From: Pseudomonas jinjuensis
Lineage (GTDB): Bacteria; Pseudomonadota; Gammaproteobacteria; Pseudomonadales; Pseudomonadaceae
Direction: 5' to 3'
NCBI RefSeq assembly: GCF_900103845.1
Contig: NZ_FNIJ01000024.1
Span: 1 to 64,000, forward strand
DNA length: 64,000 nucleotides
Shown: positions 36,798 through 47,520 of the stretch, one piece after another
Position numbering within the stretch: the first letter of the stretch is position 1
How the letters are laid out: each line of letters opens with the position of its first letter
The notes under the pieces: model-generated
The model's input: the letters and a program-made list of their open reading frames with translations, nothing else
Databases searched by the model: none
Told to the model about the DNA's origin: nothing
Translations under genes and position numbers: made by a program

Positions 36798-37589
36798 CGC
36801 CATGCGCGCGTACTGTCGCTATTGCTCTGCCTGGGGCTGGACAATGCCCTGGCCGCGCCCGGCGCCGAGCTGGATGCACCCGCGGCGGGCTGGCGCTATT
36901 CCGGGCTGCTCGACCGCACGGAAAACCCCCGCGTCGCCTATCCCACGCCGCCCATCGACCGTGGCGGCCAGCGCAACCGCAGCCTGATCGAAGGCCGCCT
37001 GCGCGAGCTGGCCGGCACCCAGAGGCCGCAGCGGCTGGTGGTCAACGGCAATCCGCTGCCGCTGTACACCGACGAGGAGGGCCGCTTCGTTCGCCCCTAT
37101 GCCTTCGGCGCCGGCTCCAACAGCGTGGAGCTGGCCAGCGAAAGCGGGCAGTCGCTCAAGCGCGTGCAATTCTTCGAGGCCAACCGCCTGCTCACCCCGG
37201 CGCGCCTGCGCGTGGTGCTGGGCTGGGACGACCCCAAGGCCGAACTCGACCTGCACGTGGTCACCCCGGACGGCGAGCACGCCTACTGGGCGCGGCCGGT
37301 GCTCAAGGCCGGCGGCGGGCTGGACGTCGACAGCGTCGACGGGCCGGGTCCGGAAATGTTCACCATGGCCGCGCCCCAGCACGGCACCTACCTGCTCTAC
37401 GTGAACTACTGGGGCAACCTGAACAGCCAGGGCTACAACTTCCAGGCCGGCAGCAACCAGAACGAGGTCATCACCGCGCAGATCAGCCTGGTGTTCAACG
37501 AGAACACAGTGGACGAGAAGCGCGAGACCTTCCTCGTGCCCCTGCGCACCATCGGCGACCTGCTGCTGGTCAAGTCATTCAGATATTGA
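36795..37589 (+). CDS. magA: MagA, DUF2135 (YfaP-like) secreted protein
   Basis: 264 residues with a signal peptide at 1-20 (ALAAPG). The DUF2135 core is visible from about 135 (VVLGWDDPKAELDLHVVTPDG, GPEMFTMAAPQHGTYLLYVNYWG). It resembles the last gene of the operon (magF), which carries the same domain, so the alpha-2-macroglobulin gene is bracketed by two copies of one fold. In P. aeruginosa MagA is reported to associate with MagD in the periplasm. First gene of a compact operon whose members are spaced by 16 bp or less or overlap. Confidence 0.9.
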   Translation: MRHARVLSLLLCLGLDNALAAPGAELDAPAAGWRYSGLLDRTENPRVAYPTPPIDRGGQRNRSLIEGRLRELAGTQRPQRLVVNGNPLPLYTDEEGRFVRPYAFGAGSNSVELASESGQSLKRVQFFEANRLLTPARLRVVLGWDDPKAELDLHVVTPDGEHAYWARPVLKAGGGLDVDSVDGPGPEMFTMAAPQHGTYLLYVNYWGNLNSQGYNFQAGSNQNEVITAQISLVFNENTVDEKRETFLVPLRTIGDLLLVKSFRY

Positions 37590-37605
37590 GGTGGGAAGGA
37601 ATCCC

Positions 37606-39297
37606 ATGAGCGAGAACGACGTTTCCCCATCCACCACCCGACCGAAGCGCCGCCGCGGCCTGCTGATCGGCCTGGGTCTCGGCCTGGTCGCCGCCGTCGC
37701 GGCCGGCATGGGCTGGTATTTCCATGCCGCCGGGCCGGCGCGGGAGCTGGCCGAGCGCAGCACCCTGGGCCTCGACCTGAACCGGCCCGACGCGCTGATC
37801 GAAAGCGCCTCGCTGAGCCGCCTGCCGAAGGACCTCCTCGAGGTGCCGATGCTGCGCGACATCCTCACCGAGGACTTTGTCTTCTATTACCAGAACAACG
37901 CCGACCGACTCGGCCTGATCGGCAGCCTGCGGCGGATCGTCTACGAGCACGACCTGAAGCTGCAGGACAGCCTGATCGAGGAACTGCTCGACCAGCCCGC
38001 GCAGGTCGCCCTCTGGCGCGGCGCCGATGGCCGGCCGAAACACTTCCTCATCCTGATGCAGCGCGGCGGACTGGCGAAGGTGCTGGAGCCGTTGGCCCGC
38101 GTCGCCCTGGATGACCGGCAACTGCGCCAGGACGGCGAACTGCGTGTCGATGGCGACAGCGTGCCGCTCTACCGCCTGCGCTACAACGCCGACCGCGAAC
38201 TGCTCTTCGCCTCCCATGGCGACCGGCTGCTGGTGCTGTCCAGCCCGGGGATGCTGTTCGATGGCGCGCTGCAGGCGGCCGATGCCACCGAACAGCTGGA
38301 GGACCTGCTCGACGGCGACGATCCCTTCCCCGAGCGCTTCGGCCTGAAGCCGCGCGGCGAACTGAGCCAGCGCATCGTCCTCGGCGCCGACCTGCTCGCC
38401 CTCGGCTACCGGCACTTCATCCCGGCCTTCGCCGGCCTGCGCTTCGAGAAGGGCGCCCAGGGCTGGCACAGCTTCCTCGCCCTCGACGAGGTGGACGACC
38501 AGCCGGCGCTGGACTTCGCCCCGGTCTGGCAGGCCATGCCGATGGGCGCCAGCGCCTGCGTGGCGCTGCCGGTGGTGCCGGGGCAGGAGCAGAAGCTGCT
38601 GCAGCGCCTCGGCGCCGACGCGCAGATGGCCAAGTCCCTCAGCCAGCACCTGAGCGGCGCCGCCGGCCTCTGCTGGTACGCCGACTCGCGCCTGCACAGC
38701 CCGCTGCTGGTGGGCAGGCTCAGCGCGCCGCCGAGCGCGGAGATGGATGACGACCTGGGCAAGCTGTTCGGTTCGGTGATCGGCGCCCATGAAGCCAAGC
38801 TGCCGGACGGCGCCTTCCCGGTGGCCGCCGACAGCCAGGGCGATACGCGCAAATGGCGGCGCCAGGTCAGCTCCAACTTCGGCCAGTACCCGGCCAGCCA
38901 GGCGGAGTCGCCGTACGCGGTGAGCGGCAAGGGCTTCTTCCGCGTCAGCCTCGCCCGGCATGGCGAAACCCTGCTGTTCTCCCTGGACGACCGCCTGGTG
39001 GACAAGGCCCTCGATACCCTCGACAAGCGCTTCCCGCCGCTGGCGGAAGTGCTGCCCTCCGATGCCCTGGTGCCGCTCTACCTGGCGCCGGAAACCCTCG
39101 CCACGCTGTTCCGGCAGGAAACCCTCGACAGCCTGCCGCAGGACATGGAGCCGGTGTTCCGCAACGCCGCGGAAACCCACCTGCTGCCCAAGCTGAAGGT
39201 GCTCGCCGGCCAGCGCAAATACGCCCTGAGCCTGCCGGCCGGCATCCAGGCGGACGCGTCATGGAAATGGTTGCCGCTGGAATGGCGCGCGCTATGA
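37606..39297 (+). CDS. magB: MagB, DUF2138 (YfaA-like) membrane-anchored protein
   Basis: 563 residues. There is one N-terminal transmembrane anchor at about 18-40 ([20 protein letters not shown]) preceded by a basic cytoplasmic tail, then a large periplasmic DUF2138 domain with no enzyme motif I recognise. The ATG at 37606 has GGAAGGA upstream and is preferred to the in-frame GTG at 37591. It ends in ATGA overlapping magC. It probably tethers the Mag complex to the inner membrane, as reported for P. aeruginosa. Confidence 0.9.
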   Translation: MSENDVSPSTTRPKRRRGLLIGLGLGLVAAVAAGMGWYFHAAGPARELAERSTLGLDLNRPDALIESASLSRLPKDLLEVPMLRDILTEDFVFYYQNNADRLGLIGSLRRIVYEHDLKLQDSLIEELLDQPAQVALWRGADGRPKHFLILMQRGGLAKVLEPLARVALDDRQLRQDGELRVDGDSVPLYRLRYNADRELLFASHGDRLLVLSSPGMLFDGALQAADATEQLEDLLDGDDPFPERFGLKPRGELSQRIVLGADLLALGYRHFIPAFAGLRFEKGAQGWHSFLALDEVDDQPALDFAPVWQAMPMGASACVALPVVPGQEQKLLQRLGADAQMAKSLSQHLSGAAGLCWYADSRLHSPLLVGRLSAPPSAEMDDDLGKLFGSVIGAHEAKLPDGAFPVAADSQGDTRKWRRQVSSNFGQYPASQAESPYAVSGKGFFRVSLARHGETLLFSLDDRLVDKALDTLDKRFPPLAEVLPSDALVPLYLAPETLATLFRQETLDSLPQDMEPVFRNAAETHLLPKLKVLAGQRKYALSLPAGIQADASWKWLPLEWRAL

Positions 39298-39923
39298 GCC
39301 GGCTGCTTTTCCTCGGCGTGCTGCTGCTCGCCGGCATGGCACGAGCGGAAACGGCCGCGCCGCTCGATCCGGAGCAGTCCCGGGTGTTTCGCGCCTGGTT
39401 CGTGCGCATCGCCCAGGAACAGCTGCGCCAGGGTCCCAGCCCGCGCTGGCACCAGCAGGACTGCGCCGGGCTGGTGCGCTTCGCCGCCAACGAGGCGCTC
39501 AGGGTCCACGACGGCAAGTGGCTGCGCGCCAACGGCCTGTCCAACCGCTACCTGCCGCCGGAACTGCAGCTCAGCGACGCCCAGCGCCGGCTGGCGCAGG
39601 AGTGGCAGCAGGGCGGCGGCAAGGTCGGCCCCTACGTCAACGCCATCAAGCTGGTGCAGTACAACAGCCAGTTCGTCGGCCGCGACCTCAACCAGGCACG
39701 CCCTGGCGACCTGATGTTCTACGACCAGGGCGACGACCAGCACCTGATGATCTGGATGGGCCGCAGCATCGCCTATCACACCGGCACCACCACGCCGACC
39801 GACAACGGCATGCGCTCGATCGGCCTGCAACAACTGATGACATGGAAGGACACCCGATGGATACCCGACGAATCCAATCCCAACTTTATCGGCATCTATC
39901 GGCTGTCGTTCCTCTCCCGCTGA
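39294..39923 (+). CDS. magC: MagC, DUF1175 (YfaT-like) periplasmic protein
   Basis: 209 residues. The signal peptide is 1-20 ([11 protein letters not shown]). The rest is DUF1175 with a pattern like NlpC/P60 or CHAP cysteine peptidases: Cys57 in [15 protein letters not shown] and His150 in [11 protein letters not shown], with GDLMFYDQG between. This suggests a cell-wall or thiol-type activity, which is inferred and not established. It overlaps magB by four bases and runs 67 bp into magD, so translation of magD is probably coupled to it. Confidence 0.88.
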   Translation: MSRLLFLGVLLLAGMARAETAAPLDPEQSRVFRAWFVRIAQEQLRQGPSPRWHQQDCAGLVRFAANEALRVHDGKWLRANGLSNRYLPPELQLSDAQRRLAQEWQQGGGKVGPYVNAIKLVQYNSQFVGRDLNQARPGDLMFYDQGDDQHLMIWMGRSIAYHTGTTTPTDNGMRSIGLQQLMTWKDTRWIPDESNPNFIGIYRLSFLSR

Positions 39924-42900
39924 TCCTGCTCCTGCTGGCGCTGCTGCCGTTCGCCGGCGCGCGGGCGGAGGATGCGGTGGAGCCGAGCAACTATTCGCCG
40001 ATGGCCGGCGAGTCGTTCTTCCTGCTCGCCGACAGCAGCTATGCCAGCGACGAGGTCGCCCAGGTGCGCCTGGAGGCGCCGGGCCGCGACTACCGGCGCT
40101 ACCGCATGGAGCCCTATGGCGGGGCGGACGTGCGGGTGTACCGCATCGACAGGCCGATGGATTTCCTCAAGCGGCAGAAGAACCTGCACCGGGTGGTCGC
40201 CGAGGGCCAGTTCAAGGGCGAGGGCCTGTCCAACACGCTGGCCTACCTGTGGGACAACTGGTACCGCAAGTCGCGGCGGGTGATGCAGCGGGCGTTTTCC
40301 TACGAGTCGCGCAAGCAGGTCACCGAGGCGGTGCCGGAACTGAAGATGGGCAACGCCATCGCCGAACCGACCCGCTTCGACGCCCAGCCGCAGTTCGCGC
40401 CGATGCCGGGGCTGCCGCTGATCAGCCAGTTCCGCTACCCGCTGTGGGACGCCGAGCCGATCCAGCCGCCGAAGGACGTGCATCTGACGGGCTCTTCCAG
40501 CGAGTTCATCAACGTCGTGCCGGGCAACGTCTACATCCCGCTGGGCAAGCTCAAGCCGGGGCTGTATCTGGTCGAGGCGCTGATCGGCAAGTTCCGCGCG
40601 ACCACCGTGGTGTTCGTCTCCAACACCGTGGCGGTGAGCAAGATCGCCGGCGACGAGCTGCTGGTGTGGACCGCGCGCAAGCACGAGGGCACCGCCGTGC
40701 CCAGGGCCAGCGTGCTGTGGACCGACGGCCTCGGCGTGATGAGCAGCGGCAGCACCGACGCCGACGGCCTGCTGCGCCTCAAGCACGTCAGCCCGGAACG
40801 CTCCTACGTGATCGGCGAGGACGAGGAAGGCGGGGTGTTCGTCTCGGAGAACTTCTATTACGACAGCGAAATCTACGACACCAAGCTCTACGCCTTCACC
40901 GACCGCCCGCTGTACCGGCCGGGCGACTGGGTCGAGGTGAAGATCGTCGGGCGCGAGTTCAGGAATGCCCGCGATTCCGTCGCACCGCAGGCGGCGCCGA
41001 TCCGCCTCAATGTGCTGGATGCCAACGGCACCGCGCTGCAGGGCCTGGACCTCAAGTTGGACTCGAAGACCGGCGCGCAGACGCGCTTCCAGCTGCCGGA
41101 AAACGCCGTGGCCGGCGGCTACGAGCTGCGCTTCGTCTACCGAGACCAGCAGTACAGCAGCGCCTTCCGCGTCGCCGAGTACATCAAGCCGCACTTCGAG
41201 ATTTCCCTCGACCTCGCCAAGGCCGATTTCCGCACCGGCGAGCCGGTCAAGGGCAACCTGGTGCTGCTCTATCCGGACGGCAAGCCGGTGGCCAATGCGC
41301 GCCTGCAGCTCAGCCTGCGTGCCCAGCAGCTGTCGATGGTGGACAACGAGTTGCAGTACCTCGGCCAGTTCCCGGTGGAGCTGACCAGCAGCGAACTGGG
41401 CACCGACGCCCAGGGCCGCGCGGCGCTGGAACTGCCGCCGGTGGAAAAGCCCAGCCGCTACCTGCTGACCATCTTCGCCAGCGACGGCGCGGCCTATCGG
41501 GTCAAGACCAGCAAGGAAATCCTCATCGAGCGCGGCGCCGCCCGCTATCGGCTGGATACCGCGCAGCGCTTCAGCGCGGTCGGCGACAAGGTGCACTTCC
41601 GGTTCGCCAGCGAGCAGAACACGCCGATCATGCCGGCGTCCTGGCAGTGGGTGCGGCTGGAAGACCAGTCCAAGGTTGATGGCAAGGTCGGCGAGGGTGG
41701 CTTCGATATCGCCTTCGAGCGGCCCGGCACCTACAGCATCCTGCTCAAGGACCAACACGGCCAACTGCTCGGCGCCACCGGGCATTCGGTCAGCGGCGAA
41801 GGGGTGAAGGCGGTGGCCGGCACCGTCGAGATCGTCCTCGACAAGGCCGAGTACAAGACCGGCGACGAAGCGCTGGCGCTGATCACCTTCCCCGAGCCGG
41901 TCGGCGATGCGCTGCTGTCCCTGGAACGCGACAGCGTCGAAGCCACCGCGCTGCTGTCGAAGGGCGCCGACTGGCTGCGCCTGGAAAAGCTCAACCCGAC
42001 CCAGTACCGCGCGCGCATCCCGGTGAAGGACGATTTCGCGCCGAACCTGACGTTCTCCGTGCTCTATACGAAGGCCGGCGACTACAGCTTCCAGAACGCC
42101 GGGATCAAGGTCGCCGCGCCGCAGGTGGAGATCGCCATCGCCACCGACAAGGAAACCTATCGGCCGGGGGACATGGTCAAGGTCGACCTGCACACCCACT
42201 TCGCCGGCAAGCCGGTGAGCACGCACCTGGCGGTCAGCGTGGTGGACGAGATGATCTACGCCCTGCAGCCGGAAATCGCCCCGGACATCGGCCAGTTCTT
42301 CTACCACCCGCGGCGCAACAACGTGCGCACCAGCGCCAGCCTGGCCTTCATCAGCTACGACGTGGCGCTGCCCGGCAGCAGCACGGCGCCGGGCCGGGCC
42401 AATCGCAGCGAGCGTGGCGTGAAGGTGCTGGAGCGACCGCGCCGCGAGGATGTGGACACCGCCGCCTGGCAGCCTGAGTTGGTCACCGACGCCGAGGGCA
42501 AGGCCAGTTTCAGCTTCCGCATGCCCGATTCGCTGACGCGCTGGCGGATCACCGCGCGGGCCATGGACGATGCCGGGCAGGTCGGCCAGAAGAAGCAGTT
42601 CCTCCGTTCGGAAAAGCCGCTGTACCTGAAGTGGAGCGGCCCGACCCGCTTTCGCGCCGGCGACCGGCCGGACCTCGGCCTGTTCGCCTTCAACCAGGGC
42701 GAACAGCCGGTCGAGGCCGAACTGCTGGTCCGCCATGCCGGACAGGAGCAGCGCATCCCGCTGCAGCTGGAACGCGGCATCAACCATGTGCCGCTGCCCG
42801 GCGTCGAGGCGAGCGCAGGCGAATGGACGGCGGAGCTGCTCCAGGACGGCCAGTCGATGGATGCCCTGGCGGTACGCCTGACGCTGGGTGCGGCAGGCTG

Positions 42901-44440
42901 GCAGGCGGTGCAGACCCGGCACGTGCCGATCAGCGAAGAGACTACCCAGCTGAACCTGCCGGCGGATGCGCGGGATATCCGCCTGCGCCTGGACGGCAGC
43001 GCCAGGGCATTGTTCCGCGCCAATCTCGACGATCTGCTCGGCTATCCCTATTGCGGCGTCGAGCAGACCGCCAGCCAGTTGCTGCCGCTGAGCCTGGCCT
43101 ATCCCATGCTCGCCGCTGGCGAGCCGCGGGTGCGCGACCGCCTGCGCCTGATCATGCAGAACAGCCGCCTGCGCCTGGTGCAGATGGCCGGGCCGAACGC
43201 GCAGTTCACCTGGTGGGGCATGGGCGAGGACGGCGACGCCTTCCTCACCGCCTACGCCTACTACGCCGACTGGCACGCCAGCCGCGCGCTGGAGCTGAGC
43301 CTGCCAGCCGATCACTGGCAGCGGGTGCTGGATATCTACGCCAAGCAGGCGGTTGGTACGCCGCTGTTGCAGCGCGCGCTGATCCTGTCCTTCGCCCGCG
43401 ACATGCAATTGCCGGTGGCGACCCTGCTCAGCGGGCTGATGGATGACCTGGGCAAGGCCGGCGACGGCGAGGAACCGCCTGTCACCATCGACGCCCGCGA
43501 TAGCCTGGTGATGGCCGCGCCGGATTCGCCGTTGGGATTGGCCGCCGCCCGTGCACTGACCGCCAGCCTGGCGCGCCAGGCCGGAGTGGCCTTGCCGCCG
43601 GCGTTCTCCGCCCAGTTGCCGGCTGCCGGGAAGCGTCTCGAAGACAGCGACCAGCCCTTCATCGAAGCCTTGCGCTACTTCCTCGATCCGGTGGGCGCGC
43701 AGCGTGCCGCTGCCGTGCTGAAAAGCCTGGCGCCGAGCCAGCCGACTCTGGAGCGCGCGCTGGCGCTGGTCTGGCTGCAGCGTGCCGTCGATCAGGCTCC
43801 GGCTGCCGCTCCGCCTGTGCCGGGTGAGGGCTGGAAGCTGGTGCAGGGCGTCACCGGCGAGCGCTACTGGGAATGGCAGGGGCAGGGCGTACCGACTGCG
43901 CTGGCGCTGCAGTCCGCGCCGGCGCGCCCGCTGGATGCCGCGCTCAGCTTCCGCAGCGACGAGGCGCCGACGGCCGGAGTTCCCGTGCAGATCGAGCGCC
44001 GCCTGCTGCGCCTGGTGCCGGGCGACAAGGCGTTCGAGTTCTCGGTGGAGGCGCTCGGCGACAAGCCGATTTCCAGCGACGACCTCTACCTCGACGAAGT
44101 GACCCTGAGCACCGGGCAGGCCAGCGCCCTGCGCTACGGCATGCTGGAAGTGCCGCTGCCGCCGGGCGCCGATGTCGAGCGCACCACCTGGGGCATCCAG
44201 GTCGCCGGGCTGGACCGGCCGGAAGCAGCGGCGCTGGAAAAGGCCCGCTTCGAGCCGGGGCAGATGCTCTACGCGGTGCCGGTGGACAGCCTGGCCGGCG
44301 AACTGCGCGTGCGCCACCTGCTGCGCTTCTCGCAGAAGGGCGAGTTCAAGCTGCCGCCGGCACGCTACGTGCGCCTGTATGCGCCCGAGGAACAGGCGCT
44401 GGAGCAACAGCCGGCGCTGGCCAGGGTGAAGGTCGAATGA
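39857..44440 (+). CDS. magD: MagD, bacterial alpha-2-macroglobulin
   Basis: 1527-residue protease-trapping protein of the YfaS class. There is an N-terminal signal or anchor at about 15-37 ([16 protein letters not shown]) without a lipobox, so it is not a lipoprotein like the YfhM class. MG domains and an A2M_N block lie around [18 protein letters not shown]. The A2M family core is [13 protein letters not shown], and the thioester is Cys1066-Gly-Val-Glu-Gln1070 ([11 protein letters not shown]). The C-terminal part has alpha-helical thioester-domain repeats and a receptor-binding-like domain. The ATG at 39857 has GGAAGGA upstream and lies 67 bp inside magC. In P. aeruginosa it forms a complex with MagA, MagB and MagF and contacts PBP1b. 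Confidence 0.95.
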   Translation: MDTRRIQSQLYRHLSAVVPLPLILLLLALLPFAGARAEDAVEPSNYSPMAGESFFLLADSSYASDEVAQVRLEAPGRDYRRYRMEPYGGADVRVYRIDRPMDFLKRQKNLHRVVAEGQFKGEGLSNTLAYLWDNWYRKSRRVMQRAFSYESRKQVTEAVPELKMGNAIAEPTRFDAQPQFAPMPGLPLISQFRYPLWDAEPIQPPKDVHLTGSSSEFINVVPGNVYIPLGKLKPGLYLVEALIGKFRATTVVFVSNTVAVSKIAGDELLVWTARKHEGTAVPRASVLWTDGLGVMSSGSTDADGLLRLKHVSPERSYVIGEDEEGGVFVSENFYYDSEIYDTKLYAFTDRPLYRPGDWVEVKIVGREFRNARDSVAPQAAPIRLNVLDANGTALQGLDLKLDSKTGAQTRFQLPENAVAGGYELRFVYRDQQYSSAFRVAEYIKPHFEISLDLAKADFRTGEPVKGNLVLLYPDGKPVANARLQLSLRAQQLSMVDNELQYLGQFPVELTSSELGTDAQGRAALELPPVEKPSRYLLTIFASDGAAYRVKTSKEILIERGAARYRLDTAQRFSAVGDKVHFRFASEQNTPIMPASWQWVRLEDQSKVDGKVGEGGFDIAFERPGTYSILLKDQHGQLLGATGHSVSGEGVKAVAGTVEIVLDKAEYKTGDEALALITFPEPVGDALLSLERDSVEATALLSKGADWLRLEKLNPTQYRARIPVKDDFAPNLTFSVLYTKAGDYSFQNAGIKVAAPQVEIAIATDKETYRPGDMVKVDLHTHFAGKPVSTHLAVSVVDEMIYALQPEIAPDIGQFFYHPRRNNVRTSASLAFISYDVALPGSSTAPGRANRSERGVKVLERPRREDVDTAAWQPELVTDAEGKASFSFRMPDSLTRWRITARAMDDAGQVGQKKQFLRSEKPLYLKWSGPTRFRAGDRPDLGLFAFNQGEQPVEAELLVRHAGQEQRIPLQLERGINHVPLPGVEASAGEWTAELLQDGQSMDALAVRLTLGAAGWQAVQTRHVPISEETTQLNLPADARDIRLRLDGSARALFRANLDDLLGYPYCGVEQTASQLLPLSLAYPMLAAGEPRVRDRLRLIMQNSRLRLVQMAGPNAQFTWWGMGEDGDAFLTAYAYYADWHASRALELSLPADHWQRVLDIYAKQAVGTPLLQRALILSFARDMQLPVATLLSGLMDDLGKAGDGEEPPVTIDARDSLVMAAPDSPLGLAAARALTASLARQAGVALPPAFSAQLPAAGKRLEDSDQPFIEALRYFLDPVGAQRAAAVLKSLAPSQPTLERALALVWLQRAVDQAPAAAPPVPGEGWKLVQGVTGERYWEWQGQGVPTALALQSAPARPLDAALSFRSDEAPTAGVPVQIERRLLRLVPGDKAFEFSVEALGDKPISSDDLYLDEVTLSTGQASALRYGMLEVPLPPGADVERTTWGIQVAGLDRPEAAALEKARFEPGQMLYAVPVDSLAGELRVRHLLRFSQKGEFKLPPARYVRLYAPEEQALEQQPALARVKVE

Positions 44441-46077
44441 GGCGATTGGCTGTCCTCTCGCTGTGCCTGCTGCCGTTGCTGGCGGTGGCCGGCGAGGCGC
44501 CGCTGCAACTGGCCTGGCGCACGGCGCAGGGCGACGAACTGCTGCGCCTGGACGAGTCCCGTGTGGTCGGTCGCTCCGCGCTGCCGCAGGACCTGCAGAC
44601 CCCGCTCGGCAGCCTGTGGAAGCTGTTCGTCTATGCCTGGCTGGTGGACCACGACAGCCGCGAGCCGGCCTATCGATGCCGCGGCCGGTCGCAGGAGGAG
44701 GTCTATTGCTGCGATGCCGGCGCCAGCGTCGGCCGCGACGAGGCGCTGGTGCGTTCCTGCGGGCTGTATTTCGTCCCGGAGCGGCTCGGGCTGCAGGCGG
44801 ATGACTGGCGCCGCTACTGGCAGGCACGGCAGTCGCCGGCATGGCTGAGCGATCTTTCCCAGGTGCGGGCGCAAACGCGGGTGCCGGTGGGCGAATTGCT
44901 GGATGTCCTCGCCCGGTTGCCGGCCCAGGCGGAGGCGCGGCGGGTATTGCTGGATGTGATCCTGGGCGGGGAAGGGCAGGCGGCTGGCGTGCTGGGCGGG
45001 CGTCTGCGGGTGAAGACCTGGAGCTGGCTCGACGACCACGATCCGCAGGCGCGGCAGGGCGGTTTCGGCGGCTGGCTGGCGGATGGAACGCCGCTCTGGG
45101 TGGGCGGCCCGGGCACCAGCAGGACGGTGCTGAATCGCTATGCCGATGTCCTTGGCAGCGTACTGCCGGCGCCATGGCCTGCCGAGGCGGGGCAGTGCGT
45201 GGAGGTCGGCCTGTTCGCCCGTTATCCGCTGAAGCAGGTGCTGCGGGAGGATGGAACGCCGGCAGGCGTTGGAGCGCTGAATGGGCGCTATCGGGTCGAG
45301 TTCGAGAATGCCAATCGTCTGGATATCGAAAGCGCGGGCGAACTCTTTCTCGAACGCAATGGCGTGCAGCCACGACTGACTGCGCGGATATCGCGGGAGG
45401 AATATGTGGCGCGGGTACTGCAGCGCGAGGCGGCGGCGCAACCGGCCGAGGCGGCCAAGGCGCTGGCGGTGGCGATCCGCAGCTATCTGCTGCAGAACGC
45501 CGAGCGTCGCGGCGATTGCCTGCGCATCGCCGACAGCAGCGCCAGCCAGCGCGTCGCACCGCGCCCGGCGAACGCCGACTTCCGGCGCATTGCGGCCTGG
45601 ACCGACGAGCTGGTGTTGGCTGGCAGCCCGGTGACCTACCACCTGGACAGTCCCGGTCCGGCGCGCCTGTCCTGGCGCGATGCGGTGGCCCAGGCGCAGG
45701 CGGGCGCCCGCTACGACGCCATCCTGGCCCGTGCCTTCCCGGCGGCCAGCCTGTCCCGCTGGGACAAACCGCAGGCGTCCTGCCAGCCGTTGCCGGCAGC
45801 GGAGGACTGGCTGAAGGCCCGGCGCCGCGACTGGCGGCCGACCCTGGACGGCGAGCCCGGCTATGCCGAGCCGGCGTCCTTCGCCGTGTGCCGGCTGCTT
45901 TCCGGGCGCCCGCATGTGGACCGCGAGCGGCGGCGCATCTATGTGCGCGAACTGTATTCCCTGCAGGACCGCCTGGACCTGACCCACGAATACCTGCACC
46001 TGGCCTTCGAAGCCCACCCCAACGGGCAGGACGAAGGCTATATCGAAAGCCTCGCCCGCCAGTTGCTGCTGGAGTAG
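44437..46077 (+). CDS. magE: MagE, DUF2300 (YfaQ-like) protein with SxxK, SpoIID-like and HExxH motifs
   Basis: 546 residues with a signal peptide at 1-19 ([10 protein letters not shown]). Three possible catalytic pieces are visible. Ser59-Leu-Trp-Lys62 in [15 protein letters not shown] resembles the SxxK of penicillin-binding proteins and beta-lactamases. A SpoIID/LytB-like block spans about 318-370 ([27 protein letters not shown]). Near the end His517-Glu-Tyr-Leu-His521 ([15 protein letters not shown]) matches a zinc-protease HExxH. Twelve cysteines or fewer in the N-terminal half hint at disulphides. The ATG overlaps the magD stop. Function is unknown; a role in peptidoglycan handling near PBP1b is plausible. 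Confidence 0.87.
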   Translation: MRRLAVLSLCLLPLLAVAGEAPLQLAWRTAQGDELLRLDESRVVGRSALPQDLQTPLGSLWKLFVYAWLVDHDSREPAYRCRGRSQEEVYCCDAGASVGRDEALVRSCGLYFVPERLGLQADDWRRYWQARQSPAWLSDLSQVRAQTRVPVGELLDVLARLPAQAEARRVLLDVILGGEGQAAGVLGGRLRVKTWSWLDDHDPQARQGGFGGWLADGTPLWVGGPGTSRTVLNRYADVLGSVLPAPWPAEAGQCVEVGLFARYPLKQVLREDGTPAGVGALNGRYRVEFENANRLDIESAGELFLERNGVQPRLTARISREEYVARVLQREAAAQPAEAAKALAVAIRSYLLQNAERRGDCLRIADSSASQRVAPRPANADFRRIAAWTDELVLAGSPVTYHLDSPGPARLSWRDAVAQAQAGARYDAILARAFPAASLSRWDKPQASCQPLPAAEDWLKARRRDWRPTLDGEPGYAEPASFAVCRLLSGRPHVDRERRRIYVRELYSLQDRLDLTHEYLHLAFEAHPNGQDEGYIESLARQLLLE

Positions 46078-46081
46078 CCCG

Positions 46082-46870
46082 ATGCGATTCAACCTTTTCC
46101 TGCTGTTCGCCGCCTTGCCGTTCGCGCTGGCCAATGCCGGCGACATCCGCCTGGATACCCCGAGCGGCGGCTGGCGCCAGTCCTCGGGGGAGGGCGAGCG
46201 ATTCATCCAGACGGTGAACTACCCGGCCTCCTCGGTGAACACCCCGGCCGGCCAGGCCGATGCGGCGCGGATCAGGGGGCAGATCGCCGCCATGGCGAAA
46301 TCCCCCGACCCGGCGCGGCTGGTGGTGAATGGCGTGAGCATGCCGCTCAAGCTGGACGACGCGGGCGGCTTCGACCGGCCGTTCGTCTTCCCCAACGGCA
46401 GCAACAGCGTGGAAGTGCGCAGCCCGGATGGCGGTTCAGGGAAGCGTGTGCAGTTCTACAGCAGCGGCGCCGGCCGGGTGCCGGCCAAGCTGCGCGTGCT
46501 GCTGTCCTGGGACAGCGACAACACCGACCTCGACCTGCACCTGGTGACGCCGGACGGCGGGCATGTCTGGTATGGCGACCGTTCGCTGGCCAACGGCACG
46601 GCGCTGGATGTCGACGTGACCACCGGCTACGGCCCGGAAATCATCGCCAGCCCGTCGCCGCTGAAGGGGCAGTATCTGGTCTACGTCAACTATTACGGCG
46701 GCGGCTACGGCGCGAGCGACGGGCAGGTGAGGGCGGCGCAGGAACTGACCACGGCGCAGATCACCGTCATCACCGAGGAAGGCACGGCCAACGAGAAGCA
46801 GGAGTCCTTCCTGGTGCCGATGCGCGCGCCGGGGGAGCTGACGCTGGTGCGGCGGTTCAGTTATCCGTAA
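46082..46870 (+). CDS. magF: MagF, DUF2135 (YfaP-like) secreted protein
   Basis: 262 residues with a signal peptide at 1-19 (FALANAGD). Its DUF2135 domain (LLSWDSDNTDLDLHLVTPDGG, YGPEIIASPSPLKGQYLVYVNYYG) parallels MagA over most of its length, suggesting duplication and use of two versions in one complex. The start is 4 bp after the magE stop. It ends the operon, and no U-tract terminator is visible before the REPs that follow. Confidence 0.92.
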   Translation: MRFNLFLLFAALPFALANAGDIRLDTPSGGWRQSSGEGERFIQTVNYPASSVNTPAGQADAARIRGQIAAMAKSPDPARLVVNGVSMPLKLDDAGGFDRPFVFPNGSNSVEVRSPDGGSGKRVQFYSSGAGRVPAKLRVLLSWDSDNTDLDLHLVTPDGGHVWYGDRSLANGTALDVDVTTGYGPEIIASPSPLKGQYLVYVNYYGGGYGASDGQVRAAQELTTAQITVITEEGTANEKQESFLVPMRAPGELTLVRRFSYP

Positions 46871-46882
46871 CGCGGAAACGTA

Positions 46883-46941
46883 CACAAGCCAGCTTGCTGG
46901 CAAATGGCGTGGCCGAATTCGCGAGCAAGCTCGCTCCTACG
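46883..46941. repeat. Degenerate REP pair after magF
   Basis: Cacaagccagcttgctggca at 46883 is a decayed REP; gcgagcaagctcgctcctac at 46921 is the GAGCAAGCTC subtype. They lie directly beyond the mag operon. Confidence 0.65.
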
Positions 46942-46963
46942 AAAAGCGGGCTATGGGTGTTCC

Positions 46964-46992
46964 GCCTGCCACGCGTCGATCACTTCCTGCGC
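46964..46992. repeat. Duplicated 3' end of the CMD-family gene
   Basis: A 29-bp stretch matches 47133-47161 (inside the 3' end of the CMD-family gene) with one mismatch. Read on the minus strand it encodes AQEVIDAW-type sequence like the gene's own C-terminus. It lies just outside the 105-bp repeat at 46996-47101, so the repeat is bracketed by gene-end fragments. Confidence 0.8.
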
Positions 46993-46995
46993 AGT

Positions 46996-47101
46996 CCGGG
47001 TAGGGCGCATAACGCGCCAGCGTTATCCGCCATCCCATCGGCGTGGCGTTATCGGCGGATGAAGCGTTCCGCTTCATTCGCCCTACGCCAGCGATTGGCC
47101 A
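46996..47101. repeat. About 105-bp intergenic palindromic repeat, copy 2
   Basis: Nearly identical to 16242-16346: tccgggtagggcgcataac at one end, cattcgccctac plus agcgattggcca at the other. The main difference is a few bases in the central ggcgttatcgg region. It is 18 bp from the stop of the CMD-family gene. Confidence 0.9.
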
Positions 47102-47119
47102 TGCCCGCGACAGGCGTGA

Positions 47120-47506
47120 TTACGCCTGATCGGCCTGCCACGCATCGATCACTTCCTGCGCCGCGCGGAAGGCGTCGATGGCCGCGGGGACGCCGGCGTA
47201 CACCGCGCAATGCAGCAGCGCCTCGCGGATTTCCTCCACCGTGCAGCCGTTGTTCAGCGCGCCGCGCACGTGGCCTTTCAGTTCCTGCGGGCATTTCAGG
47301 GCGGTCAGTGCGGCCAGGGTGATCAGGCTGCGGGTCTTGCGCGGCAGGCCGTCGCGGGCCCAGACGGCGCCCCAGGCGTGTTCGTTGACGAAGTCCTGCA
47401 GCGGCAGGGTGAATTCCGTGGCGTTGTTCATGGCGCGGTCGACGAAGGTGTCGCCCATCACTTCGCGGCGTACCTGCTGGCCGCGCTGCTTGTCCTGCTC
47501 ACTCAT
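47120..47506 (-). CDS. Carboxymuconolactone decarboxylase (CMD/PcaC-like) family protein
   Basis: 128 residues of the AhpD-like all-helical CMD fold, with RSLITLAALTALKCPQELKGH and NNGCTVEEIREALLHCAVYAGVP as the two diagnostic segments. It has the PcaC-type layout without an AhpD CxxC pair, so it is more likely a decarboxylase-like or unknown enzyme than a peroxidase partner. No aromatic catabolism genes are nearby, so the pca function is doubtful. Its last codons are duplicated beyond a repeat element downstream, and the annotated C-terminus may therefore differ from relatives. Confidence 0.88.
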   Translation of the reverse strand: MSEQDKQRGQQVRREVMGDTFVDRAMNNATEFTLPLQDFVNEHAWGAVWARDGLPRKTRSLITLAALTALKCPQELKGHVRGALNNGCTVEEIREALLHCAVYAGVPAAIDAFRAAQEVIDAWQADQA

Positions 47507-47520
47507 CGGTTACTTCCTTT

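Noticed and set aside
39896-45559. 1887-codon open frame antisense to magC-magD-magE
   Set aside because: It mirrors high-GC coding sequence on the other strand, has low-complexity Ala/Gly/Arg/His composition and no recognisable domain; the plus-strand genes are well supported.
47120-47506. pcaC of protocatechuate degradation
   Set aside because: Only the fold matches; there are no other pca genes nearby, so a specific symbol is not justified.
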